Of a DNA stretch of 64,000 nucleotides, positions 62,501-64,000 are shown one piece after another; position 1 is the first letter of the stretch, and each line of letters opens with the position of its first letter. Under the pieces are notes generated by a model. The model did not search any database, was not told where the DNA came from, and saw only the letters and a program-made list of their open reading frames with translations. The DNA is from Platycnemis pennipes (taxonomy: Eukaryota; Arthropoda; Insecta; Odonata; Platycnemididae), in NCBI GenBank assembly GCA_933228895.1, contig OW121852.1, positions 133,915,544 to 133,979,543 of the forward strand, read 5' to 3'. The position numbers and the translations under genes were made by a program.

Positions 62501-64000
62501 ACCTCTCAGGCTTCCACTCAAACTTGGATTTTTTCATCTGAATTCATTTCTCCCGCTGTTTTTTATCTAAAATTAACTATTTCGCCTGTCTGCAGCTCAG
62601 TTCACCAAAATTTATGCAAAACACCCTAGTGAAATAAAAAAATCCACTTCTCAGGCTTCCATTAAAACTTGGATTTTTTCATCTGAATTCATTTCTCCCG
62701 CTGTTTTTTATCTAAAATTAACCATTTCGCCCGTCTGCAGCTCAGTTCACCAAAATTTATGCAAAACATTCTAGTGAAATAAAAAAATCCACTTCTCAGG
62801 CTTGCACTCAAACTTGGATTGTTTCTCTGAATTCATTTCTCCCGCTGTTTTTTATCTAAAATTAACCATTTCGCCCGTCTGCAGCTCAGTTCACCAACAT
62901 TTATGCAAAACATCCTAGTGAAATAAAAAAATCCACTTCTCAGGCTTCCACTCAAACTTGGATTTTTTCATCTGAATTCATTTCTCCCGCTGTTTTTTAT
63001 CTAAAATTAACCATTTCGCCCGTCTGCAGCTCAGTTCACCAAAATTTATGCAAAACATCCTAAAGAAATAAAAAAATCCATTTCTCAGGCTTCCACTCAA
63101 ACTTGGATTTTTTCATCTGAATTCATTTCTCCCGCTGTTTTTTATCTAAAATTAACAATTTCGCCCGTCTGCAGCTCAGTTCACCAAAATTTATGCAAAA
63201 CATCCTAGTGAAATAAAAAAATCCACTTCTCAGGCTTCCACTCAAACTTGGATTTTTTCATCTGAATTCATTTCTCCCGCTGTTTTTTATCTAAAATTAA
63301 CAATTTCGCCCGTCTGCAGCTCAGTTCACCAAAATTTATGCAAAACATCCAAGTGAAATAAAAAAATCCACTTCTCAGGCTTCCACTCAAACTTGGATTT
63401 TTTTATCTGAATTCATTTCTCCCGCTGTTTTTTATCTAAAATTAACAATTTCGCCCGTCTGCAGCTCAGTTCACCAAAATTTATGCAAAACATCCTAGTG
63501 AAATAAAAAAATCCACTTCTCAGGCTTCCACTCAAACTTGGATTTTTTCATCTGAATTCATTTCTCCCGCTGTTTTTTATCTAAAATTAACCATTTCGCC
63601 CGTCTGCAGCTCAGTTAACTAACATTTATGCAAAACATCCTAGTAAAATAAAAAAATCCACTTCTCAGGCTTCCACTCAAACTTGGATTTTTTCATCTGA
63701 ATTCATTTCTCCCGCTGTTTTTTATCCAAAATTAATTATTTCGCCCGTCTGCAGCTCAGTTCACCAAAATTTATGCAAAACATCCTAGTGAAATAAAAAA
63801 ATCCACTTCTCAGGCTTCCATTAAAACTTGGATTTTTTCATCTGAATTCATTTCTCCCGCTGTTTTTTATCTAAAATTAACGATTTCGCCCGTCTGCAGC
63901 TCAGTTCACCAAAATGTATGCAAAACATCCCAGTGAAATAAAAAAATCCACTTCTCAGGCTTCCACTCAAACTTGGTTTTTTTTATCTGAATTCATTTCT
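59560..64000. repeat. 40-monomer higher-order repeat, unit 2, cut by the window end
   Basis: Second copy of the preceding unit, with local gains and losses of single monomers. The TTGGTTTTTTTTATC monomer at 60,056 is extra, so the offset becomes 5,946-5,947 near 60,207-60,267. The TATCTTAAATTAACC monomer present near 54,735 and 58,795 is missing, which restores 5,801. Near 63,640 one monomer is extra again. The same TTGGTTTTTTTT tag is at 58,028, 60,056 and 63,972. The array continues past position 64,000. Confidence 0.85.

Larger units (their letters stand above)
1..64000. repeat. Satellite DNA array, 145-bp monomer, head to tail
   Basis: The entire window is made of tandem copies of one monomer. 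Recurring landmarks in order are CAGCTCAGTTCACC, TTATGCAAAACATCC, TAGTGAAATA, an A7 run, TCCACTTCTCAGGC, TTCCACTCAAACTTGG, a T6 run, CATCTGAATTCATT, TCTCCCGCTG, a second T6 run, CTAAAATTAACC and TTTCGCCCGTCTG. Spacing between successive CTGCAG landmarks is 145 bp at most places I measured, for example 12,281 to 12,426 and 16,341 to 16,486. All copies share one orientation, and I saw no inversion and no non-satellite insert. Stops in all frames plus a length of 3n+1 prevent long reading frames. The known context for such arrays is centromeric or heterochromatic DNA of eukaryotes; assignment to a centromere here is inference. GAATTC occurs in almost every monomer and CTGCAG in most, so EcoRI or PstI digestion should give a 145-bp ladder. 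Confidence 0.98.

Noticed and set aside
1..64000. CRISPR-like array
   Set aside because: There are no unique spacers between conserved repeats. The whole 145-bp unit repeats, with no cas genes or leader.

Overview
The whole 64 kb window is one uninterrupted satellite DNA array. It is built head to tail, in a single orientation, from an AT-rich monomer whose modal length is exactly 145 bp (about 36% G+C by my count of the consensus), giving roughly 440 copies. I found no protein-coding gene, tRNA, rRNA, transposon insertion, CRISPR array or unique spacer. This architecture points to a eukaryotic chromosome, most likely centromeric, pericentromeric or other constitutive heterochromatin. I cannot fix the taxon from sequence alone. 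The array runs off both ends of the window.

Layout. (1) 1-7,495 is an older-looking, diverged domain (type A monomers) with its own short block duplications; it contains an island of two type B monomers at 865-1,154. (2) At 7,371-7,495 a monomer shortened to 125 bp marks an abrupt switch to the homogeneous type B domain that fills the rest. (3) 7,496-12,420 holds B monomers with TATAAAAATA and CTCTGTT variants, and a shortened copy of this block recurs at about 19,660-24,160. (4) 14,985-19,330 is a tandem pair of 15-monomer units (2,173 bp). (5) From about 28.6 kb onward, multi-kilobase higher-order repeats dominate: 28 monomers (4,060 bp), 30 monomers (4,349 bp), 31 monomers (4,493 bp) and finally 40 monomers (about 5,800 bp), each overlapping or adjoining the previous one.

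Within a monomer, three structures stand out: an inverted repeat with 10-bp arms (AAAAAATCCA / TGGATTTTTT, 23-nt loop) that is perfect in type B and has one mismatch in type A; a near-perfect 14-bp direct repeat around CATTTC(T/G)CCCG; and regularly placed EcoRI (GAATTC) and PstI (CTGCAG) sites. There are no genes to work together. The biology visible here is that of the array itself: unequal exchange or replication-based amplification producing nested segmental duplications, homogenisation of one subfamily, and a diverged flank. Block boundaries were found by following private variants by eye and are good to roughly one monomer unless an exact junction is described.
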